Notes under the pieces: generated by a model
Databases searched by the model: none
The model's input: the letters and a program-made list of their open reading frames with translations, nothing else
What the model was told of the DNA's origin: nothing
Assembly: GCA_949358305.1 (NCBI GenBank)
Contig: OX442318.1
Location: 8,604,501 to 8,668,500 of the forward strand
DNA from: Strigamia acuminata
Lineage: Eukaryota; Arthropoda; Chilopoda; Geophilomorpha; Linotaeniidae
Direction of reading: 5' to 3'
DNA length: 64,000 bases
Part shown: positions 1 to 12,019 of the stretch, one piece after another
How positions within the stretch are numbered: the first letter of the stretch is position 1
Layout: every line of letters begins with the position of its first letter
Translations under genes and position numbers: made by a program

Positions 1-245
1 ATTATGACGAGGACAGGCATTATATGTGGATGGCCACTGGACTATATTTGATCAGGTCATACTCAAAATGGTGTGCAAATGAACCTTCATACATGGAATT
101 CGGCGTGGCCCAACAAAAATGTGTGGCCTTAAAGATTGATTCATCAAGAACAGTTTGTTGGGTTTCCTACTATTGTAGAGCGTACCAAGAGGGAAAGTAT
201 GATATTCCGTTTGTATGTGAATTCCGACCACCTTTGGTTTTATAG
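1..245 (+). CDS. C-type lectin-like domain protein, 3' end only
   Basis: The open frame enters from the left edge (frame of base 3) and stops at 243-245. It holds the second half of a C-type lectin-like domain: a W-containing strand (YMWMATGLYL), the WCANEP motif, paired cysteines, and the terminal FVCE signature, followed by only six residues and the stop. Lectins of this class fold around conserved disulphides and bind glycans or proteins, usually as secreted or surface molecules. No membrane segment follows the domain here, so this isoform is probably secreted. The EPN/WND calcium-binding triplets are not intact (NEP is present, no WND), so sugar binding is uncertain. A polyadenylation signal AATAAA lies at 696-701. 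The earlier exons are outside the window. Confidence 0.75.
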   Translation, partial: YDEDRHYMWMATGLYLIRSYSKWCANEPSYMEFGVAQQKCVALKIDSSRTVCWVSYYCRAYQEGKYDIPFVCEFRPPLVL

Positions 246-2519
246 TAATTTTCATGTTATACTACGGTACATCTTCCAATTGCCCACGGGCCTCAAATAC
301 CGCCCGGGGCTCCAGTTGCATGCAGGGGTAAAATAAATTTTGCAAATAATGCGCGGGGTTCTAATTACGCATGGGACACTGTTTGTGAAAACCCATTAGG
401 TTTTGCATGTAGCATTTAAATAATTAAGTTTAACAAAGTTAAGTGTATTATTATTTTGATTCTTTATTTTATTTATCTCTCCTTAAATTTGTGTTTTTTG
501 TTTTGAAAAGGGTTGTTATTTTACATCTTGTTCCAATTAGCCCATCTGAATTCTAAGAAAGCACCTGCTTTCACATTCCAGACCAATTACCGTTGTTTAA
601 TTAATTACCGCATGTTTAATCAGTGTGTTCCTTTCTGGTGCCCACTCAACATTTGTAATATTTTCTCAGTTTGTACCAGTTATTGTTATGTTTGAAATAA
701 ATACAGAGTAAGTCTTGATAAAATTGTTACCCATTGCAATCCATTTTTCCTTTTCTCCCAAATTTTACATTTAAATTGAATTTTGATATTTCAAATTACT
801 AACAAACCAGGAATTTAACTAAACTGGTGAATTGCAATTACAATTACAAACAATTAGAGGCCCAAAATTTCCAAAATATACCAACAAAGTGTGATAAATG
901 AGACGAATTACGTTTCGATTGAAAATGGTAATTTCTATTCGAATGGTGTATATAAGCTTAATTAGAAATTTTTTTTTTAAATTATAGCTGAATAAAAGTA
1001 TAAACCTGCAAAATTTTATTTCTGTTCATTAAACTCTTTTTGAGTTATATCTGATTGAAGTGAGTAACTAGTGTTGGGATCAATAATTTTTATACCCACT
1101 GTATACTCAAAACCACCACAACGTTGATGTATTTCCCTATTGGTCGAGCCGTATCACTGGTGTAGTGCCACAAAAAAAGTAGCTCGTAACACCAGAATTG
1201 TATTCTAACTAGGCAGAAACAACCAATAAAAAACAAAACCTTTGTTTACCTGCCAAAAGAAACCAACAAACTATACTTACATTAATTGATTGATTAAAAA
1301 GGGAAAAAGGTTATTTAGCAAATAAAATAAACATTTTATTACCAATTAAATAAAATCCATCAATATAATCACTTTTTATACTTTAGTTCATTGAAAATAA
1401 ACAGAACTACTTTTCCACGTAGCAGAACACAGTACACAGTTTGGCGTAAACAGGCTAAATACATCAACGTTGTGGTGGTTTTATATATAGTCACTTTTTT
1501 TTACGTAGCTGATGCTAACTTAACAGCGCATTGGCGAAGGACTGCACTGGAAAAGGGTGCCTTACCACCACTCCACTGGTCTCTTCTCTCTAAACCTAAC
1601 AAGGTCTCTCCCACCATTGTGAGCAATATTCTTGTGAACTGCTATCCTTTTTACCATGTGCTTGCCTGGCATTCTCCCGCCCCTAGCAGACCAGAACCAG
1701 ACAGCATAAGTTATTTTAAACCACACCAACCTAATGGTAGGGATAAACATCCGTCCCCTTTAAATAAGAGTTGTTTTAAGAGAGACATGGAGTGTTCTAA
1801 CACCTAAAGCCCGAGCCTAACGATGTCTACTAAAATAATCTCCACGAACCTGCATCATGCACCGATTAAGAGTCACCTTCAAATAGTAGTCGCGGCTGAG
1901 ACACCAAGAATATCGTATTTTTGCAAAAGTACGGTATTGTTTTCATTCGTGACGTTCAGACTTCGTTTTTTACATTAAACAAATGTAACAAACGAAAAAC
2001 CGAAGTTGTAATTGCTAACAAAAATGGCAGTTTTGAATAAGAGCCATGGCTCTTAATCGATAAAATACGCTATTATTTTTAAACTTTTATTATTCCCATT
2101 CAGTAGTACATGGTCCTAGGTGTTATACTGCTTCTTTCTAGTTTGAGAAACATTGACTAAATTTTATCTACCCAAGAATTCAAAACTTAGAGTAAAAAGT
2201 TAGTTTCAATTTCAAATAAAACATCTATTAAAAATCAAATTCTATATATTTAATCGCCCAGATTTCAATTTCAGGATGCTGGAGAAAATGATATCCCAAA
2301 GACAATAAAATACAAAATATTAATTATAGCAATATAATAAAAAGTGAACTGTATGGCATTGTCTTAAATCATATTTATGGATCATTAGTTAGGCAAATAT
2401 CACACAATAAGGATATTATAAAACAAAGAACTGGTCGATTAAAATTACCACCCTACACTGCACTCTGACAGCAGCATGGAATAGTTAAAACATATTAGCT
2501 TTTTGTGACTACGTTTTGA
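246..2519. other. 3' UTR then gene-poor AT-rich DNA
   Basis: The lectin 3' UTR runs to about 720. Beyond it I see only AT-rich sequence, one dispersed repeat (1866-2040, listed separately) and a 138-codon open frame at 1391-1807. That frame has one hydrophobic stretch but no domain, no splice context and no recognisable relative, so I do not call it. Confidence 0.5.
1866..2040 (+). repeat. dispersed repeat, inverted partner at 23.6 kb
   Basis: About 170 bp containing the phrase GCGGCTGAGACACCAAGAAT and, downstream, GACGTTCAGACTTC and a run ending in AAAAATGGCAGTTT. The same phrases occur in the same order on the opposite strand at 23565-23740. It is a low-copy dispersed element of unknown class. 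Confidence 0.6.
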
Positions 2520-2700
2520 GCCGATGGTAAAGATGTAGACCGTAATCCCAAGTTGTATTTGTCGTCCACAAGAAGAGCCGTTAGCGAAACAAATTGATGC
2601 GAGGACAATCCAGACATCTATTTGAATGGAGAATTGTGTACACTCATTCAAGTGTACAAAGAAAAAGCTTGCTAATTGACATTTGTAACCAGAAACAAAT
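2520..2700 (+). pseudogene. possible C-type lectin exon relic
   Basis: The plus-strand reading gives lectin-like phrases in order: CICRPQEEP, then NCVHSFKCTKKKLAN, separated by a stop and followed by further stops. The order (CRP..EEP, then an N-C-V segment and a K-L-A-N segment before a cysteine) matches the second half of a C-type lectin domain like the one at 1-245. The reading frame is broken, so if real it is a dead copy. The opposite-strand frame of 87 codons at 2445-2708 is treated as its shadow. The call rests on short motifs and position between two lectin genes. Confidence 0.3.
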
Positions 2701-2946
2701 GTAAACACTATAATTGTTATTTTTTTATGAATCTGTAACGAGTTTTCAACCTAACCCAATACTCACATATTCTCCAGACAGAAAATATGCAAGTCTTCGT
2801 TGTTTCTAATTTGTCAGTAATTCTTGTAAAAATCCATTGTACATTATTTTAAAATAAATAAAATGCAATTCTACTAATAAAACATTGTTTTTCATTGTGT
2901 AGTTATAACGTCATAATAATTTAATTATTAATTTAATTAATTGGTT

Positions 2947-3306
2947 AAATTTAATTAAATTAAAATTAAAATTTAAGCAAATTTAATTAAATTAAAATTA
3001 AAATTTAAGCAAATTTAATTAAATTAAAATTAAAATTTAAGCAAATTTAATTAAATTAAAATTAAAATTTAAGCAAATTTAATTAAATTAAAATTAAAAT
3101 TTAAGCAAATTTAATTAAATTAAAATTAAAATTTAAGCAAATTTAATTAAATTAAAATTAAAATTTAAGCAAATTTAATTAAATTAAAATTAAAATTTAA
3201 GCAAATTTAATTAAATTAAAATTAAAATTTAAGCAAATTTAATTAAATTAAAATTAAAATTTAAGCAAATTTAATTAAATTAAAATTAAAATTTAAGCAA
3301 ATTTAA
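2947..3306. repeat. 32-bp tandem repeat, about 11 copies
   Basis: Eleven near-identical units of 32 bp, each made of nested TTTAATTAAAT and AAATTAAAA blocks and a GCAAA boundary. The GCAA marks fall every 32 bases from 2977 to 3297. The copies hardly differ, so the array is young or homogenised. Confidence 0.95.
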
Positions 3307-4095
3307 ATGAAAAGTACTTACAGTTTAGTTGCTTTGTTCTACCTTTTGGTTATTCGGTGTTGAATTATTATTTCACACAATCACAGATTTACAGTTACAA
3401 GTTTCCAAGTGACTTATTTCCGCTTACAGTCCGTGTTTGTAGTTACGACGAAAAATAGCCGATGCAAACGATCCACCGTTTTCGGGTTGAAACTTCTCTT
3501 GGAATTCTTTGAAAGATTGAATTTAAGCTCGCCGAGAACTAAATCTCACCACTTTATCGTATCAACATGAGTTTATGAGACATCTTCCGTGTTTTTAACG
3601 TCAAAAATCACAACACAACTCGCAGTCCGATGATGTCGCAGTCCGGTTGTCGCCATTGTTGTCGCCTTCGTGAAACGGTCCCGCAGAAACGGGAATATTC
3701 GATGCAGTTTTGTAATTTTGTTTACTCGTTAGTTTAAATGAAAATTCTATTTTAAAAAAAAATTATTTTTCCAATAAAAGCACAAAACAAAATATATTAC
3801 GGTTTTACTTCCAGATCCGAGTCGTTAACTCGCGTTTAATCGAGTCATTTTCACGACCGCTAGATGTCAGCCAAATAAAAATGAAAATGAAAATGAAAAC
3901 AAAAATACTGCTAATTTATTACTTAAAAAATAGTTTCAACTTCATTTGATTTTTCATTTCTAAAACTTTCAACTAATAAAAAAATTCCTTTTCTCATACG
4001 TTGATTCTCAAATATTGCCACCAGTGGCCGCCGACCAAAAATGTATTTCATCAGTGAACATCATAAATTTATTAATAATCAATCAACAAAACATA
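3307..4095. other. intergenic, no gene seen
   Basis: Between the 32-bp array and the lectin gene there is no open frame with support. A short run of GAAAAT units lies near 3880-3900. The reverse-strand AATAAA at 4066-4071 is the likely poly(A) signal of the lectin gene at 4096-4889. Confidence 0.5.
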
Positions 4096-4889
4096 TCACA
4101 TAGTTTCCCCAAAAACAGCAACCTCTGAATTATCATTTTGTATTTTTTCAGTAGAATTAGATGTATTATTAGAAGGAGTTGTCTTTTTATCATCTTTCGC
4201 AAATCTCTCACAGTGACAATGATTATATTCACAAATAAAAGACAGTGGAATACCACGAAATGCTTTCAGTTCACACGGCACATTTTTCCAACAACTTTGT
4301 ACATATCCATGATAAATCAGTACACAACCCTTCGATGGTACCGGTGAATTTTTCTCATCAGAATTCTTATTCTTCTTTGATGGGTCTCCTTTTCTTCGTC
4401 CTCTCCTCTCAATCTTTTTGCGCGGTGATGAATTTTGGAGAAAATCGTAATCATCTCGACACCATTCGTGGTAGATTATTGGTTTTCCAGTTGCCATCCA
4501 AAATAATCTTTTTTGGGCGTACATATCAGATCCCGAAGTCCAATAAGCCGCAATTTCTGGACGAAAAAATAAAAATTCAATTTCCAGTCGTGTTGTGAAT
4601 ACAGAAAACGTAATGTAATAGTAATGTTCTCTTCAAAAGTGAACTAGGAAATGAAAAACTTACTCCTTTGATAGTACAAGTGGAGATTTATGCTAAATGT
4701 TTCTTCTATTGTTTCTAGGGTTACTAAAGTTGCGTTTTTATCTGCACACACGGCAACTGCTTCTATCCATGAGGCTGGTTGATCTGAAAAATGGTAGCAA
4801 CCAGTTCCAAGGTCTACAAATCCTTTGTCACAAACAGGTGCAACCACGGCAATACACATTTGTAAAATAATCACTGAAATATTTAACAT
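4096..4889 (-). CDS. secreted C-type lectin-like protein, two exons
   Basis: Exons on the minus strand are 4889-4664 and 4556-4096, joined in phase 1 (donor GTAAGT, acceptor CCAG). The predicted protein is 228 aa. The first ATG gives a hydrophobic signal peptide (MLNISVIILQMCIAVVAP), then the domain start CDKGFVDLGTGCYHF and a W..A...C segment. Exon 2 supplies AAYWTSGSD, FWMATGK, a central cysteine and the closing FICEY. An unusual lysine/arginine-rich insert (RKKIERRGRRKGDPSKK) interrupts the loop that normally contacts sugar. The tail after the domain is hydrophilic and Asn/Ser/Thr-rich, with no membrane segment. The expected EPN and WND calcium motifs are absent, so calcium-dependent sugar binding is doubtful. 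Its phrase WMATGK matches WMATGL of the lectin at 1-245, so the two are probably relatives. Confidence 0.8.
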
Positions 4890-5285
4890 TCAGTAAAACT
4901 CGTTAAGTGTTGCACGAATAGTCACCATTTAAAATTTTCATCCTGGTTCACTGTGAAAATCATTTCCATTCTGTTCAAATTTATAATAACGGCCATTTGC
5001 ATTTCTGCGCCTAGTGTCGTCTGGTGCGAGATGTTTGCAACTAGATTTTGGAAATGTGTTGTGTGTTCAATTTTTCTCACAAATAAAGCAGTTTTTGTGC
5101 AAACAAATTTAATATCAAGTATTTTAAAAACAATACAATTAGTTTGAACAATGTTTAGATGTTGAAAGCAATATTTTTTTTCAGTTTAATATTGACTACT
5201 GTTGTTTATTTTGAATTATTCTAGCTTGTTTAAAAACACAATCCTTTAAAAGTATTGAGATTTTAAATGATAGATAATAGATGTT

Positions 5286-8200
5286 TTACATTTTGAGTAA
5301 TAATAGTAATACCTGCAGGAATATTAAAATTGTAGCATTGTTGAGCCATGATGCAATTTTTGTGGCTTTATCTGAAAGAAAATGGAAGTGAGAAAGTGGC
5401 TTTTCATGCACAAATCTTTTCTTACTCTTTTTACTTGATAAAGCAGATGATCCTTTGTCTTTAACATTTGTTTGTGGTTTGGACTCATCACTTTCAGATT
5501 GAGTTTCACTTGTTTCAGGTTCAATTTCACTTCTCTCAGGTTCAGTTACAGTTCTCTCAGGTTCAGTTACAGTTCTTTCAGGTTCAGTTACAGTTCTTTC
5601 AGGTTCAATTACAGTTCCTTCAGGTTCAGTTACAGTTCCTTCAGGTTCAGGTTCTGTTTCACTTCTTTCAGGTTCAGGTTCTGTTTCACTTCTTTCAGGT
5701 CCAGTTAGAGTTTTTTCTGGTTCAGTTACAGTTGTTTCTGGTTCAGTTACAGTTCTTTCAGGTTCAGTTACAGTTGTTTCAAGATCATTTTCACTTCTGT
5801 CAAGTTCATTTTCATGTTGAGTATTTGTTTCAGACACAATTTGTTTGTCTTTTTCAGTTGACATCAAAGTCAGTATGCAATTAGATTCTCCCACATAATT
5901 ACTGACTGCACATGTAATATTTCCATAAAATAAATCAATTTTTTCCTTTAAAAATGATAATGTGGTTCCTTCCTCACTGATATCTTCTGTTGGAGCCTCA
6001 TTATCCAACAGCCACTTGTAAATGATATCTTGTGGATTTGCATCATTGACTTTACAAGTTAGGACTACTTTGTTTTTCTTTTCAGTTTTTACAATCTCAC
6101 AAGTTGGCTTATCTATTTCCAAACAAAATATTGACTTTTAAGCACAAAAAATAATGCAAACATTACAAGTTAAAACTTACACATGACATTAATCAGCACT
6201 GCTGAACTTGCACTTCCATGTCTGTTTGAAGCTGTACATTTATAATTCCCACTATCATTCCTGCTAATTGGATAATTTGTGTACAAAAATTTGTACGACG
6301 ACAAAACTTTGTCGTTGTAAGTCCACAAATAGGAAGGCTCTGGTAAACCATCAGCATTGCAAGTTATATTATATAAAATTGACCATTCAGTTACATTCAC
6401 TTCTTTCCTGGACAAAACTATGTTTTCTGGTGGGTCTAAAAAAAATAAAATCAACAATATACCAACTCATACACATTTCTGAAATCAACAAAAACTTTCA
6501 ATTCATTTAATTAAAAGCAACTTTAAAACAATTTCAATCCCAGTACTGCTATAAACTACAAATAAGCTGCAAGAAGCAAGCAAAATACGGTCCAACCTCG
6601 TTATAATGAACTAAAAACCCATTCAAACAAACATTCTCAAAATCCCCAACAGTTGTTTCCACATGCTCAACTTAGTGACATCCGCTGAACCCGCTGTAGC
6701 GGTCCTGGAATTTGGGAGTTTACATTACTGTTGCATAGGGATTGGGCGTCAAAGGAAACATATGTCCCTGGAAGAAACTTTTTCAGAACTGATAAAAATT
6801 TCTGGGGTCGCCACTGTCTAAACTGCTGGAACAAAACCCCAGGACCAGCTTAAGACAGGATCGAGCAGAGCAGCCGCACAGGGCACCAGCAGACTATACC
6901 CTTTTTTCTAGACTTTGACCGATACCGGTATCGATATCGGCTATCGGCCAATATTTTGGTATTCACCGACATTGGATTCGATATTTTTTGCGTGGCTGAT
7001 GCCAATATTTTAATTTTAATACCGGCGCAGGTATCGGTATCGGCCGATATTCGGTTGCCGATTATCGGTATCAGCGATACTGCAAAATATCGATATCGGT
7101 CAAAAGGGAGTTTGCGGGATGCATTTTTTCCTTACAGTTAAAGACTATACGGTATAACAATAGTGTAAGGAAAAAATGATAAATTAAGTTTTTGTGGGCT
7201 GCACTTTTCCCTTATCACTACACTATTTCAGCCGACTACTGACAGTTAGTAATTTTGGGCCTAAAAATTCAATTTGGGGGGCGTAAATGTGCAAATTTCT
7301 GCATAAAATTCCATTATTATGCCTATAAAGTATGGTTTTGGGCCTAAAATTCGATTTTGGGCCTCACTAATCATTCAATCTACGTACTTATAACAATGGG
7401 CGGAGCTAACAATATAGTGTTCTCAATTCTGATTGGCTGCGCTATATTTTAATTTAGTGTTGAAAACGATACACTAAAGATTTTTCCCTTACGATATGGC
7501 ACTAAAATAGTGTAACGTGGCACAAAATAAGGGAAAAACGCATCCCGCAAACTCTCTATCGTCTACTTTTTTCAGTTATAGTGTTAGCTCCGTTAGAGTT
7601 ATGACTTTTCCGCTATGTTTATACTTATACCAGAAGTTTATATAAGGGAAAAGTACCTGCCGCAAACTGCGTAACGAGTGAATTTTTTAGATATTTTAAG
7701 ATAAACTTCCTGGAATAAAAAAATAGTCTTACACTCAACACGGAACTCCGTTGAACTTGTCACTCCACGATTAATCCCATTACTCGTCGACTTACAAGAA
7801 TAAGTTGCGTCATCCACCTCTTTCCTCAAGTGGCCATCAGGCCATGATGTGAGATTAAAACTTAAAGTGCTGATAACCGAACCAACTACATTTGCTTCAT
7901 AATTTGGGCCTGCAACGTCAACTCTCATGTGATATAATGGATTGTTGTTTGTGAGAATTTGCTCATCTTTAAGCCAAAAGACAAGACAAGTAGGAGAGCA
8001 TTCCACTTCGCAGGTCAAACTGACAGATGTTGCCTTATCCAACACACCAAAACTGGCTGGCAATCTGCTGATAAACATTGGCGGTGCTAAACAAACCATT
8101 AAACATAACATTAATAAGTAAACTCCAAAAATAAATAATGAAAATAATGTTTACCCAAAACAGTTATGGTTATGTGACCTGATTCACCACTACCAACTTC

Positions 8201-9081
8201 ATTCACAGCTGCACATGTGAAGTTTGTAACTCGAGCCGAGATGTTTTTTATATGAATTTTCTTAGAAGTTAAATCAGCTTGTTCAACCCCATTGCTGTGC
8301 CACCTAAATAAACACTCAAACAGAATAAAATCTCTTGTTTTCAAGTGAAATTTGTTTCATCAGTATGAATTACTACCTGTATTTGTTGGCTGGAGGCTTG
8401 CCCAAGTATTTTGTATTGCATGTTACAATCAATTCACTGTTTTTAATGGCTGTTGAAGGGTAGTGAGTAATTGTAGAAGGCCCAGGTAGATCTAAAAATT
8501 GAGAAATATCATGTAAAAATACATCTTTCACCTTTGAAAGATGCTGGAAGATGCAGAGATCTATATATAAACCCAAATCCATCATGTTAGTGTTGAAAGT
8601 ATTGTTTTATTAATAAATAAATAAATATTAGGCGCATTCAAAAAACATTTAAACAAGCGTAAACATTTTACACTCGTTTAAATGAATTTACTAATGCGCC
8701 TCATAATTACTTTATCGGAAAGTCAAGTAAATATGATGTAAAGATTGTATTTACAGTAAAGTAAACGTGAAATTTCAAGCAGTGTAATACAATCGCGTCT
8801 CGTTACAACGAATCGAAAGAGACCCGAAAAATCAATTCGTTATAACTAGAGACCGGATAAATGCATAAAATATATTTATATTCAATATAAAGCCAAAATC
8901 TGCTATTAATGCATATTTTCCGAAAATCGGAAATAAATGCATACATTGCAGTTTTTATGATACGTATCGTCCATCCGTGATACGTTTTGTAAAACTCACC
9001 GGTTGCAGAAGTGTGGAGTGATTGCGTAGCAAAAATGTTGAAAATCAGGACTAAAAGTGTGAAATGTTTTGTAAATTCCAT
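5286..9081 (-). CDS. immunoglobulin-domain surface protein with acidic repeat stalk
   Basis: Six exons on the minus strand: 9081-9000, 8491-8377, 8303-8155, 8086-7733, 6435-6181 and 6112-5286. All close in phase and give about 593 aa. Exon 1 is a signal peptide (MEFTKHFTLLVLIFNIFATQ). Four Ig-like domains follow. Ig1 is split by an intron at KY-R/W. Ig2 has SLTCEV..FWLK..ATYSC. Ig3 is classical, with DSGNYKC. Ig4 has VLTCKV..KWLL..ITCAV. After Ig4 come roughly 20 repeats of the type TVTEPER, then a Lys-rich patch and a C-terminal hydrophobic tail (ILIFLQVLLLLLKM) with almost no cytoplasmic part. That end could be a GPI-anchor signal or a minimal membrane anchor. The stalk repeat is coded by 21-24 bp DNA repeats and probably varies in length. 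I cannot name an orthologue; roles in adhesion or self/non-self recognition are only possibilities. Confidence 0.85.
6916..7101. repeat. palindromic repeat rich in TATCGGTATCGG
   Basis: Both ends carry inverted copies of GACCGATACCGGTATCGATA-like sequence, with GTATCGGTATCGGCCGATAT inside. It lies in intron 4 of the Ig-domain gene, next to the TIR element at 7108. It is probably a degenerate non-autonomous DNA transposon. Confidence 0.6.
7108..7557 (-). mobile_element. TIR element (MITE), family 1, copy 1
   Basis: About 450 bp bounded by inverted GAGTTTGCGGGATGC and GCATCCCGCAAACTCTCT. The interior matches, in reverse orientation and nearly end to end, the element at 56911-57397. No open frame is present, so it is non-autonomous. 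It sits in intron 4 of the Ig-domain gene. Confidence 0.9.
8848..8998. repeat. dispersed repeat, partner at 9.8 kb
   Basis: Intron 1 of the Ig-domain gene holds CGGATAAATGCATAAAATAT, then TTCCGAAAATCGGAAATAAATGCATA and a tail ending in GATACGT. The same series occurs at 9797-9975. Just upstream (8790-8847) are phrases of the TTATAACGAAT type seen in the TIR element at 17609. Confidence 0.6.
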
Positions 9082-10639
9082 GGTCGTTTTCCACCCTCTC
9101 CTAGTTAATAGCAGCTCCAACAAACAAAGAGTAGCCTATTTCTTATTCTGTTCATGGTAAAAGCCTCCAGCGCGCTGCACATCAGTATCTTTACTGACCG
9201 TGAATCTTAAAAAAGCAACTTGAGCTAAAACAGACAGCTGCTCCTCTAGTCATCTCAAGTTTTCGTTTTACCAACAACTTGCCGTTTCATCATTCATTTT
9301 TTTACTAATTAAATTAATTTGCATAGTTTTTTTAAAATAATTTTTTTTTCTTCTGTTTAACATTACAAATTGGATCAAAGAACACAAACCTTTATTCAAG
9401 TATGAAATTACCATTAAAAAACACTTTGGAGGGCAATAACTACCATTTATAATAGGTTTCTTTCATTTTTTCAAGTTAGGAATGGTCAACCAAACATCCT
9501 CATTTAGACAACATACCAAATGCAGTTATTCACGACTTAAGTGCAGTTTGGCGGCACTCTTTGATCTTTTTTCTTTCAGGGATTTTCTGCAGCAACATTT
9601 TATGTGGCCAGGATTGTACATGAACTCAATATCCAATTAACAGATCTGTTTTATGAACACCGAATTTTAGCTTGGTCTTCCCATTCCATTCTGTAAGTTG
9701 CTTGGCATCAAAAATCATCATTTTTTTCTCTTAAAACGCCAGAAATCAAATATCTGTCTATGGATCTACACAAAAGATACACAAATAACAAATTAGTAGA
9801 CTTCGGATAAATACATAAATGCATGCTTCATATGTATATTGCATATATAGCCGAAATTGGCTTAAATTGCATATTTTTCGAAAATCGGAAAATAAATCCA
9901 TATATTGCCATTTTTCCGGGAAATAACGGCTATTTATGTCTCTTTTTAACGATACATAACATGTACGTATCAATTTTTGCCTTTTTTTCATGGCATTAAG
10001 TTGTTATTTAACACCTGATTTCACTCAAATAAATTTTTTTATTTTGCATATTTCAATTCTTTTTTGCATATATTGGAATTTTTGGTGCATATTATATGCA
10101 CATATAACGAAATTTATTTTGCATATATATCCGGGGTCTACAAATTAGTGACTTCACAACACATATTTCAAGTTGAAATAACTAGATGGCAGCAGTGCAG
10201 CCAGCAATTGAGTAAGAAATCAGTCTGCAAGTGAGTGCTGCCATGCAGTGGCAACTGAGTGCATTGACTTTGTGATAGCATGTCAAAATATTCGCTCGTG
10301 CACTCACATGTGCTGGACATGTGCTGATGTTTCAGCAGAATTTTAGATGACATCATTGCATCTGAATGTGAAAAGTAGCCAAGCAGCAAGTTCTAACCAG
10401 TTCAGCTAACCGGCCTTAGTAACCAGAGCATAACAGACATTAATCACACACTATCTAAGTGAAAACAAAGACACAAGACAAATGCCCTTCCTCATATGTG
10501 ATTTTCACAGTATTACTTTGCTTTACATTGTGGATTTATACAAGAAATTAATGTCTGTTGTGGGAAACTACTATTTTCCCCTCTGGACATGTGCAAAATA
10601 CACTTTTTAACTTACAAATGCATGTTTTTTTGTCCAATA
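9082..10639. other. gene-poor spacer with repeat fragments
   Basis: Upstream flank of the Ig-domain gene. It contains the second copy of the 8848 repeat at 9797-9975 (GGATAAATACATAAATGCAT, then TTTCGAAAATCGG) and repeated TTGCATAT phrases up to 10130. The short open frames here (9758-9991, 10168-10389) have no features of real proteins. No gene is seen. Confidence 0.5.
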
Positions 10640-11217
10640 AAGCATTTTTTCTTCCAAAATAATTTTTTTTGTCTAAAAATGCATACCGGTACTTTTTTTG
10701 TGAACATGCTTTTTTTTGTCTGAAAATAATTATTTTTGTCTAAAAATGCACTTTTTGTCTAAAAATTCTATTTTTTGACTAAAAATTCTATTTTTTGACA
10801 AAAAATTCTATTTTTTATCTAGAAATTCTATTTTTTGTCTAAAAATTCTATTTTTTGCCTAAAAATTCTATTTTTTGCCTAAAAAATTCTATATTTTGTC
10901 TAAAAATTCTATTTTTTTGTCTAAAAATTCTATTTTTTGCCTAAAAATGCACTTCTTTGACTCAAAATGCACTTTTTAGTCTAAAAATGAATACTTTTTT
11001 TTGCGAAAATGCTTTTTTTTCTCTAAAAATAATTTTTTTTTGTCTAAAAATGTATTTTTTTGTCTAAAAATGTATTTTTTTGTCTAAAAATGTATTTTTT
11101 GGTCAAAAATGTATTTTTTTGTCTAAAAATGTATTTTTTTTGTCTAAAAATGTATTTTTTTTGTCTAAAAATGTATTTTTTTTGTCTAAAAATACATTTT
11201 TTGGTCTAAAAATGCAT
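10640..11217. repeat. 20-bp tandem repeats, TCTAAAAATTCTATTTTTTG type
   Basis: About 28 degenerate units of 19-21 bp. The first half is dominated by CTAAAAATTCTATTTTTTG, the second by CTAAAAATGTATTTTTTTG, with scattered units having TGCACTTTTT. The array abuts the stop codon of the tentative exon at 11218. Confidence 0.9.
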
Positions 11218-11428
11218 TTATTCGTCTGAAAAGACCCTGATATTTACATCATCTTTTTCATTTTCACCCTCACCCCGTTTAGAGATAGAAGCTGTCCAGG
11301 CTTCTTTGGAATCATGACCCTCTGAAATCAAAAACAAACGAATAAATAATTAAATAAATAAATAAATAAACACCAATCATCATTTCATTCAAAAAATTCT
11401 AGTCCACTATGTAGATTTCCAGCTTACT
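11218..11428 (-). CDS. tentative last exon(s) of an unrecognised gene
   Basis: A minus-strand exon at 11321-11218 starts after a good acceptor (TTTCAG) and reads 33 hydrophilic codons ending NIRVFSDE before a stop. A possible preceding exon ends at 11428 with donor GTAAGC in matching phase and reads HCDESVKCYSTFQQEM. Its own acceptor near 11482 is weak. Codon phase fits across the intron, which is the main support. No family is recognised, and the 5' part was not found with confidence. Confidence 0.3.
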
Positions 11429-12019
11429 CATTTCCTGCTGAAAAGTGGAATAACACTTCACACTTTCATCACAGTGATAAACTTACAAATCATTGCACGT
11501 TACATCACCCAACTGTCAATATACACAAAACAAAACAAAATATTCATTTTTCTTAAACAAAACAAAAATAAAAATAATCAAAACGCTCACAAAACTCATT
11601 TAACACATACAAACTATCCGAATGAAACAGTTTTTAACCTCAATTTGATGATTTACTATCAATTACAATTCATAAACGCCTAATTTGCACATTCATGACC
11701 AGTTCCACGTTCGCCCAGCTGCTTTTCCCCAGCCCAGTCCACGCCTTCTTTGGCACGTACACCTCACGGTCTGTTTACAAATGACGTCGCGTGATGAGTT
11801 AAACGAGTCAAATGCCGACAGATATGCTCCAGTGTGCTCCAGTTTCAAGTATAATTTCCTAGAATTCTAAATCCCCACGTAAATATTATTGTTTTAACCA
11901 GTTCTAAACACACAATCTAGACCCAACCAATTTATATTAAAAAAAAAAATTTTAAACCAAAAATAATCATTTTATATGTAAAAATACAAAAAAATGGATA
12001 AAAAAATATGCAAAATCCC

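Noticed and set aside
1391-1807. 138-aa plus-strand ORF with one hydrophobic stretch
   Set aside because: No domain, no splice context, no sign of constraint; overlapping frame also open.
5468-5884. Plus-strand ORFs rich in QVQLQF over the Ig protein stalk
   Set aside because: Antisense shadow of the TEPE repeat of the Ig-domain gene.
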